Source of the DNA: Photorhabdus caribbeanensis
Lineage (GTDB): Bacteria > Pseudomonadota > Gammaproteobacteria > Enterobacterales > Enterobacteriaceae
Direction: 5' to 3'
Assembly: GCF_018448885.1 (NCBI RefSeq)
Contig: NZ_RCWB01000006.1
Coordinates: 124,001-188,000, forward strand
DNA length: 64,000 bases
The notes beneath the pieces were generated by a model. The model saw only the letters and a program-made list of their open reading frames with translations. It did not search any database and was not told the origin of the DNA. The position numbers and the translations under genes were made by a program. Position 1 is the stretch's first letter, and the number at the start of each line of letters is the position of its first letter. Shown in pieces: positions 50,665-61,343 of the stretch.

Positions 50665-52314
50665 ATGAAAAAGAAGATAATATCAGGCGTTTATCTGGGA
50701 TTATTGTTCATTGCAACTTTAATACTGGTTTTTGAAAAAAGTGAAGATATTTACCCGGCGCTGATCGCTGTCGGCGTGTTTGGTGTGATATTTGGTCTGG
50801 TATTTTTTGTATCAGCTCGGTTGCTGTTTTCCGCTGCCTTTACCGGAACACTGTTTATTATCTTTAAGTTTCTCAATCAGATAAAAGTTCATTACTACAA
50901 AGAGCAGTTGATGTTCTCCGATCTAAACTTGATGTTTGATCCTGCCAATCAGGAAACATTACGCCACTATTGGCTGGCCGGTTTAGGCGTTGTCGCTATG
51001 TTTATCTGGTTGATGTTTAACATGACGCTGAGTTGGAAAAAATCATCTCCCCGCCGTGGTTTCAAATGGCGTACCGTCGGCTTGGTTCTGGCGGCGTTTT
51101 GTACATGGGAAGTGAGCGCTACTGCCAATGCGTTCAGAGAACAGTGGGAATCTTCACTACCAAAAGGACGTGGTACAGTCACCAATATGGTGATGTCGGC
51201 TAAAGATGCCAAATATCATGCACCTCAGTTTGGGCAATCATCCGATTATTTTCTGCAACAAGCTAAGAATGTTGTGCTGCCTGTGCCGCAATCAACGATT
51301 AAACCTGACGTGGTAATGTTATTACAGGAATCCACCGTGACTCCGCATATCTATCAATTGCCTGATGATACCCGTTTACCCAATCTTTATATGTTCCAAC
51401 GGGATTCTGGTGTCAGCGCACAAAGCCCAATGCGAGTGCAAACTTTCGGTGGTGGAACCTGGTTATCTGAATTCTCCGCACTGACGGGCTTAAATACGGA
51501 CGATTTTGGCTCACGTAAGAATGCAGTTTTTTATTTTATCGTCGATCACCTGAAATACAGTTTGTTCCGTGAAATGAAACAGAATGGTTATTACACGGTT
51601 GTTTTGACGCCATTTAATAAATCTTCTTATCATTCCGGTCATGCTTATCAGACTCTCGGCGTTGATCGCATTATTCAGCCACAAGAATTGGGATATCCCG
51701 CCAGTCTCGATAAAAATCTGTGGACTATCTCTACACAAGAGATGTTGGGTTATGCGAAAGAAATTTTGGCACAGGAAACGGATAAACCACTCTTTATTTT
51801 CTCACTGACTATGTATGAACATGGCCCATATGATGAAGATCACGCTGATGATTACGGGCTTACCGGACATGTGAAAAATTCACAGGCAGTGGGTAAATTC
51901 AGTCACTATATGGAGAAAATCAAAACTTCTGATCCGGCAATCAAAGATTTCAGTGAGTTTGTTGCTAAGCGGGAAAAACCAACCATGTTCCTCTATTTTG
52001 GTGATCATCAACCTAATATCAGCCTAAATCAGTACAATGGCGTATTTTCAAATCCAAGTCATATCACCCAATTTACTATGCGGGATAACTTGCAACAGGG
52101 AGAACCCATTCAGACTGATGAACTGACGGATATTTCATTCCTTGGCGGCATGATTATGGAGAGAGCTAAACTGGATGCTTCACCTTTTTATCGCGCGAAT
52201 ATGACCATGCGTCATCTTTGCCGGGGAGCGTTGGATGATTGCCAGGATAAGGCGCTAGTGGAGAGTTATAAACACTATATTTATCAGCAATTAGACGTTG
52301 CAGGTAAAAAGTAA
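50665..52314 (+). CDS. LtaS/OpgB-type sulfatase-fold membrane enzyme
   Basis: A 549-residue protein with about five N-terminal membrane segments (to about residue 150) and a large periplasmic sulfatase-fold domain. Features: PDVVMLLQESTV with the metal-binding Glu, FGGGTWLSEFSALTGL holding the likely Thr nucleophile, and YFGDHQPNISLN with Asp-His metal ligands. The family includes phosphoglycerol and phosphoethanolamine transferases that modify glycans or LPS. The ATG at 50665 precedes a normal membrane anchor; 32 further in-frame residues upstream are unlike it. The exact substrate is unknown. Confidence 0.75.
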   Translation: MKKKIISGVYLGLLFIATLILVFEKSEDIYPALIAVGVFGVIFGLVFFVSARLLFSAAFTGTLFIIFKFLNQIKVHYYKEQLMFSDLNLMFDPANQETLRHYWLAGLGVVAMFIWLMFNMTLSWKKSSPRRGFKWRTVGLVLAAFCTWEVSATANAFREQWESSLPKGRGTVTNMVMSAKDAKYHAPQFGQSSDYFLQQAKNVVLPVPQSTIKPDVVMLLQESTVTPHIYQLPDDTRLPNLYMFQRDSGVSAQSPMRVQTFGGGTWLSEFSALTGLNTDDFGSRKNAVFYFIVDHLKYSLFREMKQNGYYTVVLTPFNKSSYHSGHAYQTLGVDRIIQPQELGYPASLDKNLWTISTQEMLGYAKEILAQETDKPLFIFSLTMYEHGPYDEDHADDYGLTGHVKNSQAVGKFSHYMEKIKTSDPAIKDFSEFVAKREKPTMFLYFGDHQPNISLNQYNGVFSNPSHITQFTMRDNLQQGEPIQTDELTDISFLGGMIMERAKLDASPFYRANMTMRHLCRGALDDCQDKALVESYKHYIYQQLDVAGKK

Positions 52315-52316
52315 GT

Positions 52317-52443
52317 TATACCCGTTATCTTTCAAGTTGCCTCTTTGTTGGCTGCACTCTCTCACCCCGGTAACAGAGTTACCTATGCTCCCGGGGATTC
52401 GCTCCCTTGCCGTCGCGATGCATCTCGAAATCCATAGGGTATA
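52317..52443. repeat. ERIC element, 127 bp
   Basis: A second 127-base copy, starting TATACCCGTTATCTTTCAAG and ending CATAGGGTATA, three bases after the stop of the sulfatase-fold gene. It could serve as a 3' stem for that transcript. It resembles the copy at 44650 closely, with scattered differences. Confidence 0.9.
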
Positions 52444-52516
52444 TATACCCATAATGTGAGTAGGTGCCATATTTATATGGCGCTTGCTGTAGATAATATT
52501 GATGAGAATGTTAATC

Positions 52517-53830
52517 TCACCCAATTTTCAGGCGCTTTGCTCTGGCTTGTAACCCTCCCAATATCGAATTACTGATATGAACAGGGAAATCTATCGGCAA
52601 CTGGTCTCTGACATTCATGACAACAGTATCAACCGACTCAGCATATTCAGTAAGAATTCTTGCCATCGAATCCTTATCAAATCCAGCGACCTTGGCTGTT
52701 TGAAAAAAGTGCCTTGGGAATATCTGTTCTATACTGTACTTCCTACCTCTCGTCCCAGTTAGCCCCATCGCCAATTTGGCATCTCGGGGATGAAGCCCTC
52801 TGCCTCCGAATACAGGGTACATGGAAAGAATGTCATAAAAAGGCGTTAGCCGATAATGCCCCTCAGCCTCAATAAACAGCGAAAAGTTTTTTGCATGGCC
52901 GTCTGTGGCGGCCAACAGCCAAAATAATACCTGGATCTTCATAAATTCATAACGGTCAGTCTCGGCTTTAACCGAACCCAAGAGGCAGGACATGATCTCG
53001 GGAATCCCAGGGCCACCATGACTCTCATACTTTTTCGCCGAAGGCACGCTCAAGGTTTGGCAGAAATCTTCCTGAGGCAGCCGCATTATCCAACTGTTGT
53101 CAGATGAATACTTGCGATCAAATCGTTCTACCGCTAATGCTTTTATCTCTCCCACTTTCATTATTAAGCAGTGAGGAATAGACAGCCCAAACATCCTGGC
53201 AATCAACATGCACAGATATTCATTTTCCACACTTTCAGACATATCAATGGAATATGAATGACTCTCAATTTTACCAATGGGAAGTTTGATGATGTGTGTT
53301 GTCGGCGTGGCATTTAATGGCAAACACCAATTTCCATCAATATTTAAAAGCGCTGTCTTTTCCTGTGCGCCGGCAATGGATATACGAAAATCTTCCTCTT
53401 CTTCGATCATCCCCAATGGCGCACCAGCTTGGTAGCCAGTTAGCACTTTCTCTAGTTCCACCTTGGATAAGGGCTTGTATTCAATCCTCTTGATATCATT
53501 AGCGGATGTACCTTGCGGTACCAATTGCAAAGCTCCTACACTATCTTGACCAACTTTAGCCAGCAGATCAAAAGGTTGAGTTGATTCAGCATTGTGCCTG
53601 GCAACAATTCTTCTTCTGACTTCCGGGTTATCCGGCAGTAGATTATCGAAAAAGTTATATACCTCGTCACCCTGATAAGCTTGATGACGCAGAGGCATAG
53701 ACAGTGAAATGGGACGACTACCCGATAACTTAAGCCAGGACTCATCATATTTGAAATGGTGGGAACCAGTATTGGCTTTGGTGAATACTCCAACCCGATA
53801 ACCGTTCATGTAGACATCCAGTGCTGCCAT
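52517..53830 (-). CDS. hipA: HipA-type serine/threonine kinase toxin
   Basis: A 437-residue kinase. E. coli HipA (440) inactivates glutamyl-tRNA synthetase by phosphorylation and induces persistence. Seen here: DFRISIAGAQEKTALL with the autophosphorylated Ser, THIIKLPIG with the ATP-binding Lys, ATDGHAKNFSLF with the catalytic Asp, and TPFYDILSMYP with the metal-binding Asp. The start chosen is MAALDVYMNGYRVG, whose ATG overlaps the hipB stop as TAATG; an upstream in-frame start would run deep into hipB. All catalytic residues appear intact, so the toxin is probably functional. Confidence 0.93.
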   Translation of the reverse strand: MAALDVYMNGYRVGVFTKANTGSHHFKYDESWLKLSGSRPISLSMPLRHQAYQGDEVYNFFDNLLPDNPEVRRRIVARHNAESTQPFDLLAKVGQDSVGALQLVPQGTSANDIKRIEYKPLSKVELEKVLTGYQAGAPLGMIEEEEDFRISIAGAQEKTALLNIDGNWCLPLNATPTTHIIKLPIGKIESHSYSIDMSESVENEYLCMLIARMFGLSIPHCLIMKVGEIKALAVERFDRKYSSDNSWIMRLPQEDFCQTLSVPSAKKYESHGGPGIPEIMSCLLGSVKAETDRYEFMKIQVLFWLLAATDGHAKNFSLFIEAEGHYRLTPFYDILSMYPVFGGRGLHPRDAKLAMGLTGTRGRKYSIEQIFPRHFFQTAKVAGFDKDSMARILTEYAESVDTVVMNVRDQLPIDFPVHISNSILGGLQARAKRLKIG

Positions 53831-54111
53831 TACCACTCCTCTTTCCACACCGGGTCCGACGTTGTGCAATCATCTTCCACTGACGAATTTATCTTAGTCA
53901 CGTTTCTTGGCCGGATATCGAGTTCTAAATTCAACGCCGACATAATCTTAAAGAAGGTTTCCAGCTTGGTAGAATCTGGGTGCAGCTCAAAGCTTGATAC
54001 CGTGTCCTGCCGAATACCCACTTTGCTTGCCACTTTACCCTGAGAAAGTTTTTGAGTAAGCCTGATATCTTTTAAATATACGCTAAGTTGTTTCGAGTTA
54101 GTCACTTTCAT
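53830..54111 (-). CDS. hipB: HipB-type antitoxin
   Basis: A 93-residue Xre-type HTH protein from the ATG at 54111; a start at 54126 adds five residues. The helix-turn-helix is KLSQGKVASKVGIRQDTVSSFE. The C-terminus ends VWKEEW; E. coli HipB also ends with a Trp that seats in HipA. The antitoxin represses its own operon and holds HipA inactive. Three operator repeats precede it. Confidence 0.92.
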   Translation of the reverse strand: MKVTNSKQLSVYLKDIRLTQKLSQGKVASKVGIRQDTVSSFELHPDSTKLETFFKIMSALNLELDIRPRNVTKINSSVEDDCTTSDPVWKEEW

Positions 54112-54146
54112 ATTGAGGTCAACCAATTTGAACAGTTAACCTCATT

Positions 54147-54224
54147 TTTACACGCTATGACAGGTAAATCAATTTTTACACGCTATAGACGGTAAATATA
54201 ATTTTACCTGCTATAACCGGTAAA
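54147..54224 (-). promoter_or_regulatory. three HipB-type operators at an exact 28-bp period
   Basis: Three 22-bp dyads start at 54147, 54175 and 54203 on the plus strand: TTTACACGCTATGACAGGTAAA, TTTACACGCTATAGACGGTAAA and TTTACCTGCTATAACCGGTAAA, though each is 22 bases and is given here only as TTTAC-CGCTAT-GGTAAA in consensus form. All sit between mnmE and hipB. Confidence 0.88.
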
Positions 54225-54250
54225 AAATTCCACTTTTGCCTTTTACCCAC

Positions 54251-55615
54251 TTACTTGCCAATACAAAAACTCGAAAAAATCCTTCCTAGCAGATCATCGG
54301 AGGTAAATTCACCCGTGATCTCGCTCAATGCTTGCTGCGCCAGACGCAACTCTTCTGCCAGCAATTCACCTGAACGGGCAATCACCAATTGTTCATGGCC
54401 CTGTTGTAAATGTTCCGCTGCGGTATTTAATGCTTGTAAATGACGACGACGAGCCAAGAAACCGCCTTCGGTATTACTGCTAAAACCCATCGTTTCTTTC
54501 AGATGATCGCGCAATAAATCGATGCCTTCACCACTACGGGCAGAAAGTCGAATGAGCGAGTAACCACTTACTTCTGCAATACTTGTCTCTTCATCGGTCA
54601 TATCTGTCTTATTACGAACGACTGTGATAGGGAGCGATTTAGGCAGGCGAGCCATAAATTCAGGCCAGATTTCCACAGGTTCAATCGCATTCGTTGTCGT
54701 GCTATCCACCATAAACAGTACCCGATCAGCCTGCTCAATTTCCTGCCAGGCACGCTCAATACCAATACGCTCAACTTCGTCACTGGCTTCACGTAAACCC
54801 GCTGTATCAATGATATGCAACGGCATACCGTCAATATGGATATGTTCACGCAGCACATCACGGGTTGTACCGGCAATATCCGTCACAATCGCCGCTTCAC
54901 GGCCTGCTAATGCATTAAGCAGACTGGACTTTCCTGCATTAGGGCGACCAGCGATAACAACTTTCATACCTTCACGTAAAAGGCTGCCCTGACGAGCCTG
55001 AGCACGTACACGCCCAAGTTCAGCCATCACTTCATCCAACTTAGCTTCGATTTTCCCATCAGAAAGGAAATCAATCTCTTCATCTGGAAAATCAATAGCC
55101 GCTTCTACATAGATTCGTAAGTGAGTAAGTGCTTCCACCATCTGGTGAACTTGAGTCGAAAAAGCGCCCTGTAAGGAGTTCATCGCTGAACGGGCTGCTT
55201 GCTCCGAACTGGCATCGATCAGGTCAGCAATGGCTTCCGCCTGAGCTAAATCCAGTTTGTCATTAAGAAAAGCGCGTTCAGAAAACTCACCCGGGTTAGC
55301 GATTCGCACACCTGGCAGAATCAGAATACGTTTAAGCAGCAAATCGAGAATAACCGGCCCGCCATGCCCTTGAAGCTCCAGTACATCTTCCCCGGTAAAG
55401 GAATTCGGCCCCGGAAAGTAAATAGCAATCCCCTGATCAAGTATCTGACCATCTACATCACGAAATGGCAGATAATCTGCATAACGGGGTTTGGGTAATT
55501 TACCTAATACCACCTCAGCGACCTGTGCGGCTTTCGGGCCGGAAACACGTAAAATACCAACCCCTCCTCGTCCTGGTGGGGTAGCCTGAGCAACAATCGT
55601 ATCCGTGGTATTCAT
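54251..55615 (-). CDS. mnmE: tRNA modification GTPase MnmE
   Basis: Works with MnmG to install the 5-carboxymethylaminomethyl group on wobble uridines of tRNA. The 454 residues equal the E. coli length from [18 protein letters not shown]. The GTPase domain has [36 protein letters not shown] and NKTDM; the C-terminus has the CIGK motif with the catalytic Cys. A longer in-frame start at 55645 has no family support. hipBA sits directly downstream, with its operators 27 bases past the mnmE stop. Confidence 0.97.
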   Translation of the reverse strand: MNTTDTIVAQATPPGRGGVGILRVSGPKAAQVAEVVLGKLPKPRYADYLPFRDVDGQILDQGIAIYFPGPNSFTGEDVLELQGHGGPVILDLLLKRILILPGVRIANPGEFSERAFLNDKLDLAQAEAIADLIDASSEQAARSAMNSLQGAFSTQVHQMVEALTHLRIYVEAAIDFPDEEIDFLSDGKIEAKLDEVMAELGRVRAQARQGSLLREGMKVVIAGRPNAGKSSLLNALAGREAAIVTDIAGTTRDVLREHIHIDGMPLHIIDTAGLREASDEVERIGIERAWQEIEQADRVLFMVDSTTTNAIEPVEIWPEFMARLPKSLPITVVRNKTDMTDEETSIAEVSGYSLIRLSARSGEGIDLLRDHLKETMGFSSNTEGGFLARRRHLQALNTAAEHLQQGHEQLVIARSGELLAEELRLAQQALSEITGEFTSDDLLGRIFSSFCIGK

Positions 55616-55684
55616 GGTTATCTCTCTATTGACTTTTTCGCCCAAATTATTTTTTTACTCAAATTACTTTTAACTAAAATAGTT

Positions 55685-55705
55685 AAGGCGGTCAGTGACC
55701 GCCTT
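55685..55705. terminator. symmetric hairpin between yidC and mnmE
   Basis: AAGGCGGTCA and TGACCGCCTT are perfect 10-base arms around one base. TTTT follows on the plus strand, but both neighbouring genes are leftward, where ATTTT comes only 10 bases on. It may partly separate yidC and mnmE transcription. Confidence 0.6.
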
Positions 55706-55752
55706 TTCTGTTACAACGGCCAGCATATATTCATTCTGGCTGAAGCTACGTT

Positions 55753-57393
55753 TTATTTCGCTGGCTTTTTCTCACGACTATGCAAGCCGCGTTTTTCCAG
55801 CCCACGATAAATTAATTGCTGCTGGATAATTGTCACCAGGTTACTGACGATATAATACAGAACCAGACCTGATGGGAACCACAGGAAGAATATGGTAAAT
55901 ATGACAGGCATATAGGTCATAATCTTCTGTTGCATCGGATCAGTAATTGTCGTCGGAGACATTTTCTGAATGATGAACATTGTCACACCCATCAGCAATG
56001 GCAGGATGTAATAAGGATCTTGCGCAGACAAGTCATTAATCCAGCCAGCAAATGGCGCATGACGCAATTCAACAGAACCCATCAACATGTAATATAAAGC
56101 AAGGAAGATTGGCATCTGGATCAACAGAGGCAAACAACCACCCAGTGGGTTCACTTTCTCTGCTTTATACAATGCCATCATTTCCTGGCTCATACGCTGT
56201 TTATCATCACCAATACGCTCGCGCATAGCCGCCAATTTCGGCTGTAACAGACGCATTTTCGCCATTGACGTGTATTGTGCTTTGGTCAGCGGGTACATGA
56301 TACCACGCACAATAAAGGTGATAACGATGATGGAGAAGCCCCAGTTACCAATAAAACCATGCAGGAACTTCAACAGCTTAAATAATGGCTGAGAGATAAA
56401 CCACAACCAACCATAGTCTACCGACAGATCCAAATGAGACGCCACAGCGGCCATTTCATCTTGAATTTCCGGGCCAATCCACAGTGTAGAGGAGATCGTT
56501 TTTTCACTATTAGCCGCAACAGAGATTGGCGCACTCTTATAGCCAATCGCAGCCATCTCTTTACCTAATGCGGCTGTGTAGAAAGTACTAGTTTCATTTG
56601 CCGCGGGAACCCAAGCGGTAGCAAAATATTGCTGCAACATGGCAATCCAACCACCTTTGGTGGCCACGGATAAAGGTTCACCTTCAATATCGCTAAAGCT
56701 ATATTTTTTGTATTTGGTATCGTCTGAAGAATAGGCCGCGCCACGGTAAGTATGCAGTGCGAAGTTACTGCTGCCTGTATCACGATGCTTTGGCAGTTCA
56801 ACACTCTGTTTCAACTGACCAAAGAAGGTCATCTGTAACGGTTTTTCCGTCGTGTTATTAATATGGTAATCCACACTAATCGCGTATTCACCACGTTTCA
56901 GGACAAATGTTTTAACATAAACAATGCCATCTTTAGTGACGAAATTCATCGGGATACGCAATTCATCCTGCCCATCAGCCAATACATAGCTATCCTGTGC
57001 TGCGGTATACAGCGGGCGTTCACTATTCAGCGGATTATCTGGACCATCTTTCCCCGTCAATCCACTTTGCGCTTGATAAGTGAAAGCAGGTGTTGTTTCC
57101 AACAACTTGAATGGCTGGTTTGAACCCAAAGTATCAGGATAGGCTAACAGGTCAGCCTCTTCGATATCACCTCCACGAGTATTGATGGTCAAAGAGAGCA
57201 CATCAGTTTTAACCGTGATAAGTTTACCTTTTCCACTGCCTGGTACAGCTTGATTCTCACTGCTCGGCATATCCGTTTGTTGCGTGGCCTGTACTGTCGT
57301 TGGCTGCGGATTTTTATCTGTTTCCCATGCTTGCCAGACCAAGAAAGAAACGAACAGCAAAGCGATGAGAAGAAGATTACGTTGCGAATCCAT
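55753..57393 (-). CDS. yidC: membrane protein insertase YidC
   Basis: Inserts and folds inner-membrane proteins, alone or with SecYEG. The 546-residue protein has the N-terminal TM1 ([20 protein letters not shown]), a large periplasmic domain (about 30-340), and the five-TM core with [21 protein letters not shown], whose Arg is in the hydrophilic groove, and [19 protein letters not shown]. It lies two bases downstream of yidD in the rpmH-rnpA-yidD-yidC block. Confidence 0.98.
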   Translation of the reverse strand: MDSQRNLLLIALLFVSFLVWQAWETDKNPQPTTVQATQQTDMPSSENQAVPGSGKGKLITVKTDVLSLTINTRGGDIEEADLLAYPDTLGSNQPFKLLETTPAFTYQAQSGLTGKDGPDNPLNSERPLYTAAQDSYVLADGQDELRIPMNFVTKDGIVYVKTFVLKRGEYAISVDYHINNTTEKPLQMTFFGQLKQSVELPKHRDTGSSNFALHTYRGAAYSSDDTKYKKYSFSDIEGEPLSVATKGGWIAMLQQYFATAWVPAANETSTFYTAALGKEMAAIGYKSAPISVAANSEKTISSTLWIGPEIQDEMAAVASHLDLSVDYGWLWFISQPLFKLLKFLHGFIGNWGFSIIVITFIVRGIMYPLTKAQYTSMAKMRLLQPKLAAMRERIGDDKQRMSQEMMALYKAEKVNPLGGCLPLLIQMPIFLALYYMLMGSVELRHAPFAGWINDLSAQDPYYILPLLMGVTMFIIQKMSPTTITDPMQQKIMTYMPVIFTIFFLWFPSGLVLYYIVSNLVTIIQQQLIYRGLEKRGLHSREKKPAK

Positions 57394-57395
57394 CG

Positions 57396-57656
57396 TTAGT
57401 GTTCTCTGTTATCGTTGTTTTTTACGGGTGGGACAGGATCATCACCACCTTCATGTAAAGGGTGGCATTTTAATACGCGTTTCACCGTTAACCAACAGCC
57501 TTTTATCACCCCAAATCGGCATAATGCCTCAATGCCATATTGAGAGCATGTAGGATTAAAGCGACAACGAGGCCCCAACAGCGGGCTTATGACCAACTGA
57601 TATCCCCGGATTAATGCGATCAGGAAGCGCGAGCCAAACGACAGTGACGACGCCAT
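57396..57656 (-). CDS. yidD: membrane protein insertion efficiency factor YidD
   Basis: An 86-residue inner-membrane-associated protein that helps YidC clients insert. [29 protein letters not shown] holds the three conserved cysteines of the family (quoted segment shown as [12 protein letters not shown] and [14 protein letters not shown]). Its start lies 37 bases inside rnpA in another frame, as in E. coli. Confidence 0.95.
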   Translation of the reverse strand: MASSLSFGSRFLIALIRGYQLVISPLLGPRCRFNPTCSQYGIEALCRFGVIKGCWLTVKRVLKCHPLHEGGDDPVPPVKNNDNREH

Positions 57657-57979
57657 AATTTACCCAACGCCTCCGTTAACTCACGATTATCAAGCTCAGC
57701 AACACCTTTCTTAACCAATACCACAAAATCCATAGGAGGCAACTTATGTTGGTTTAAACGGAAGCTTTCACGGGCCAACCGTTTAATCCGGTTACGCTCA
57801 TGAGCACGTTTAACATTTTTCTTGGCTATAGTAAGACCGATACGGGGATGCCCCAGCTCATTCAGGCGACCAAGGATAGTAATCTCTGGCGAACTTGCCC
57901 GTTGGGGTTGCTGGAAAACATAAGTGAAATGCTTGGGAGTTAACAAGCGTAACTCCCTCGGAAAAGCGAGCGTAACCAC
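57620..57979 (-). CDS. rnpA: ribonuclease P protein component
   Basis: The protein subunit of RNase P, which with M1 RNA cuts the 5' leader from tRNA precursors. The 119 residues start with GTG ([17 protein letters not shown]) and include the signature [21 protein letters not shown]. It lies 16 bases after rpmH and overlaps yidD. Confidence 0.97.
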   Translation of the reverse strand: MVTLAFPRELRLLTPKHFTYVFQQPQRASSPEITILGRLNELGHPRIGLTIAKKNVKRAHERNRIKRLARESFRLNQHKLPPMDFVVLVKKGVAELDNRELTEALGKLWRRHCRLARAS

Positions 57980-57995
57980 TAGATGGTTAGCTTTA

Positions 57996-58148
<153 letters not shown>

Positions 58149-58245
58149 CTAACTTAAGATTATTACTGATTCAGTAAATGCGTTGGCAGCCAGTGAGAAA
58201 TAGACACCGATGCCTCAATCGCAACATCAATATAAAAGAAGCGGG

Positions 58246-58275
58246 ATTGTAATAAAATGTACAGCTCTGAGTCAA
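58246..58275 (-). promoter_or_regulatory. rpmH promoter
   Basis: On the minus strand TTGACT (58275-58270) and TACAAT (58251-58246) are 18 bases apart. The E. coli rpmH promoter has nearly the same sequence. This is the main promoter of the rpmH operon. Confidence 0.85.
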
Positions 58276-58574
58276 TTTACATAACACAAAGTCGGCCGGC
58301 TTTTCTACTGAGTCGGATATTTACCAACACTCTGCCCATGCGTACACCAAAACCCTTCACTAAGAATTATCGGTAAAAAACTCTGGCATCGCACATAGGG
58401 TGCAACATTATACGGACTACTGAACAAAGCGCAACGATCACCGGCAGATCTTCGTTTTCTGTTATGATCCTTAGTCCGATTTTATTTTAAATATCAACTT
58501 ATTCTCGATCTGCATTTGACCGCCGCCATAACTTCACTACAACCCCTTTACAGCCCTATATTTCACAGACAATT

Positions 58575-58589
58575 TTATCCTGTGGATAA
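58575..58589. promoter_or_regulatory. DnaA box in dnaA promoter region
   Basis: TTATCCTGTGGATAA is a perfect dyad whose right half, read on the minus strand, is the consensus box TTATCCACA. In E. coli one box between the dnaA promoters mediates autorepression. Two TATGATCC motifs, at 58463 and 58640, flank it and may be -10 elements. The rest of 58137-58828 (692 bases) holds several GATC sites, the rpmH promoter and a short leader reading. Confidence 0.85.
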
Positions 58590-58690
58590 AAAGCGCTTAA
58601 ACTGTGTAAAAGAATGAAGATCTATATCGTCTTTTGCGCTATGATCCCCAGCCATGATTTGGATCTTATCCTCGGATCATGGGGGGAGCG

Positions 58691-58741
58691 ATGACATTAA
58701 AAATCGCCATACACATGACAACTGATCCTTCCTCGCCTTAG
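58691..58741 (+). CDS. possible 16-residue leader peptide before dnaA
   Basis: ATG at 58691 has GGGGGGAG three bases upstream, a very strong ribosome site. It encodes MTLKIAIHMTTDPSSP and stops with TAG at 58741, 87 bases before dnaA. Its stop overlaps a second purine-rich GAGGAG. It could be translated, but no homologue is known to me. Confidence 0.3.
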   Translation: MTLKIAIHMTTDPSSP

Positions 58742-58828
58742 AGGAGTCGTTGTTTTGTACCCAATATAATGAGCTAACCACTCCGATTTCTTTAATTGTT
58801 AATTGGCCTTGTTTTAGGGGAGTCCACC

Positions 58829-60217
58829 GTGTCACTTTCGCTTTGGCAGCAATGTCTTGCCCGATTGCAGGATGAATTACCTGCCACAGAATTCAGTATG
58901 TGGATACGCCCCCTTCAGGCAGAGCTAAGTGGTAACACTCTGGCACTTTATGCCCCAAATCGGTTTGTTCTGGATTGGGTAAGAGAGAAGTATATCAACA
59001 ACATCAATGGGTTGTTGAATGACTTCTGTGGAGCAGAAGTACCATTATTACGTTTTGAAGTTGGCAATAAACCCGTTTCCCAAAACGATAGCCCACCACA
59101 AAGGGTTGTTGCTCACACGCCGGTTGCACCTGCACCACAAAACACATCAGTACGCCCTAGTTGGGATAACACTGCGGTACAACCAGAGCTATCTTATCGC
59201 TCTAATGTTAACCCAAAACATACTTTTGATAACTTTGTTGAAGGTAAATCCAACCAACTTGCTCGCGCTGCGGCAAGACAAGTAGCTGATAATCCCGGCG
59301 GTGCTTATAATCCACTATTTCTTTATGGTGGTACAGGTTTGGGTAAAACCCATCTATTACATGCCGTAGGCAATAGTATTATGGCACGTAAGGCGAATGC
59401 CAAGGTGGTTTATATGCATTCTGAACGTTTCGTTCAGGATATGGTCAAGGCATTACAAAATAATGCAATAGAAGAGTTCAAACGCTATTACCGCTCTGTC
59501 GATGCATTACTGATCGATGATATTCAGTTTTTTGCCAATAAAGAACGCTCGCAGGAAGAGTTCTTCCACACATTCAACGCATTACTGGAAGGTAATCAAC
59601 AGATTATTCTGACATCAGATCGCTATCCAAAAGAGATCAATGGGGTAGAAGATCGGTTAAAATCCCGTTTTGGCTGGGGGCTAACCGTTGCAATTGAACC
59701 ACCAGAATTGGAAACTCGCGTCGCTATTTTGATGAAAAAGGCAGACGAAAACGAAATCCAGTTACCAGGAGAAGTTGCTTTCTTTATAGCTAAACGCCTA
59801 CGTTCTAATGTCCGTGAGCTTGAAGGGGCATTGAACAGGGTAATAGCAAATGCCAATTTTACCGGTCGAGCGATTACTATTGATTTTGTACGTGAAGCAT
59901 TACGTGATCTGTTAGCACTGCAAGAAAAACTAGTTACCATTGATAATATTCAGAAAACAGTCGCTGAGTATTATAAAATCAAGGTGGCCGATTTACTTTC
60001 CAAACGGCGCTCCCGTTCCGTTGCCCGTCCAAGGCAAATGGCAATGGCGCTGGCAAAAGAGTTAACCAACCACAGCTTGCCTGAAATCGGGGATGCCTTT
60101 GGTGGACGTGACCACACAACTGTGCTGCATGCTTGTCGTAAAATCGAGCAACTGCGTGAAGAAAGTCACGACATCAAAGAGGATTTTTCTAACTTAATCA
60201 GAACATTGTCTTCCTAG
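58829..60217 (+). CDS. dnaA: chromosomal replication initiator DnaA
   Basis: Binds DnaA boxes at oriC, opens the duplex and loads DnaB. The 462-residue protein starts with GTG ([17 protein letters not shown]), with AGGGGAG upstream. Domain III has [15 protein letters not shown] (Walker A), LLIDDIQFF (Walker B) and the arginine finger region [10 protein letters not shown]. Domain IV ends with [18 protein letters not shown], the DnaA-box helix. The variable domain II (about 85-130) is the only weakly conserved part. It heads dnaA-dnaN-recF-gyrB. Confidence 0.98.
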   Translation: MSLSLWQQCLARLQDELPATEFSMWIRPLQAELSGNTLALYAPNRFVLDWVREKYINNINGLLNDFCGAEVPLLRFEVGNKPVSQNDSPPQRVVAHTPVAPAPQNTSVRPSWDNTAVQPELSYRSNVNPKHTFDNFVEGKSNQLARAAARQVADNPGGAYNPLFLYGGTGLGKTHLLHAVGNSIMARKANAKVVYMHSERFVQDMVKALQNNAIEEFKRYYRSVDALLIDDIQFFANKERSQEEFFHTFNALLEGNQQIILTSDRYPKEINGVEDRLKSRFGWGLTVAIEPPELETRVAILMKKADENEIQLPGEVAFFIAKRLRSNVRELEGALNRVIANANFTGRAITIDFVREALRDLLALQEKLVTIDNIQKTVAEYYKIKVADLLSKRRSRSVARPRQMAMALAKELTNHSLPEIGDAFGGRDHTTVLHACRKIEQLREESHDIKEDFSNLIRTLSS

Positions 60218-60221
60218 TGCT

Positions 60222-61322
60222 ATGAAATTTATCATTGAACGTGAGCAATTGTTAAAACCACTGCAACAGGTCAGTAGCCCGCTGAGTGGACGCCCTACTC
60301 TGCCTATTCTTGGTAATTTATTACTACAAGTTACAGAAGGCTCCCTGTTGCTGACCGGCACAGATTTAGAAATGGAAATGATGGCAAGAGTCACGCTTTC
60401 ATTGCCACACGAAGCAGGTGCAACCACGGTGCCAGCACGTAAATTCTTTGATATCTGGCGAGGTTTGCCAGACGGGGCCGAAATCAGTGTAGAACTGGAT
60501 GGTGATCGCCTATTGGTGCGTTCTGGTCGCAGCCGTTTCTCGCTCTCCACATTGCCTGCGTCTGATTTTCCAAATCTTGATGACTGGCAAAGTGAGGTAG
60601 AGTTTTCACTGCCACAAGCCACACTGAAGCGCCTTATTGAATCGACTCAGTTCTCAATGGCTCACCAGGATGTTCGCTATTACCTCAACGGTATGTTGTT
60701 TGAAACCGAAGCAGAAGAGCTACGTACAGTTGCAACCGATGGCCACCGTCTGGCAGTCTGTTCTATGGGAATTGGTCAAAAACTGCCTTCCCATTCGGTT
60801 ATCGTGCCACGTAAAGGCGTGATTGAACTCATGAGATTGCTGGATGGCGGCGATACTCCGCTACAGCTACAAATTGGCAGTAACAATATCCGTGCCCATG
60901 TTGGCGACTTTATTTTCACCTCTAAATTGGTGGATGGACGTTTCCCTGATTATCGTCGCGTATTGCCAAAGAACCCGGATAAAACCCTGGAAGCGAGTTG
61001 CGATATGCTGAAACAGGCTTTTTCACGCGCGGCAATTCTCTCTAATGAGAAATTCCGTGGAGTTCGCCTCTATTTCAGTAAAAACCAGCTAAAAATCACA
61101 GCCAATAACCCTGAACAGGAAGAAGCCGAAGAGATTGTAGATGTCAGCTACCAAGGCGCTGAAATGGAAATAGGCTTTAATGTTAGTTACGTGTTAGATG
61201 TTCTCAATACACTAAGATGTGAAGAGGTTCGTTTATTACTGACGGATGCTATTTCCAGTGTTCAAATAGAAGACTGTGCCAGCCACAATGCGGCTTATGT
61301 CGTGATGCCAATGCGCCTGTAA
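60222..61322 (+). CDS. dnaN: DNA polymerase III sliding clamp
   Basis: The beta subunit, a ring that tethers polymerase III to DNA. The 366 residues match E. coli from MKFIIEREQLLKPLQQVSSP to NAAYVVMPMRL, the C-terminal segment next to the clamp-binding pocket. It starts four bases after dnaA and is co-transcribed. Confidence 0.98.
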   Translation: MKFIIEREQLLKPLQQVSSPLSGRPTLPILGNLLLQVTEGSLLLTGTDLEMEMMARVTLSLPHEAGATTVPARKFFDIWRGLPDGAEISVELDGDRLLVRSGRSRFSLSTLPASDFPNLDDWQSEVEFSLPQATLKRLIESTQFSMAHQDVRYYLNGMLFETEAEELRTVATDGHRLAVCSMGIGQKLPSHSVIVPRKGVIELMRLLDGGDTPLQLQIGSNNIRAHVGDFIFTSKLVDGRFPDYRRVLPKNPDKTLEASCDMLKQAFSRAAILSNEKFRGVRLYFSKNQLKITANNPEQEEAEEIVDVSYQGAEMEIGFNVSYVLDVLNTLRCEEVRLLLTDAISSVQIEDCASHNAAYVVMPMRL

Positions 61323-61343
61323 CCGGATTTTTATTTCAGGTAT

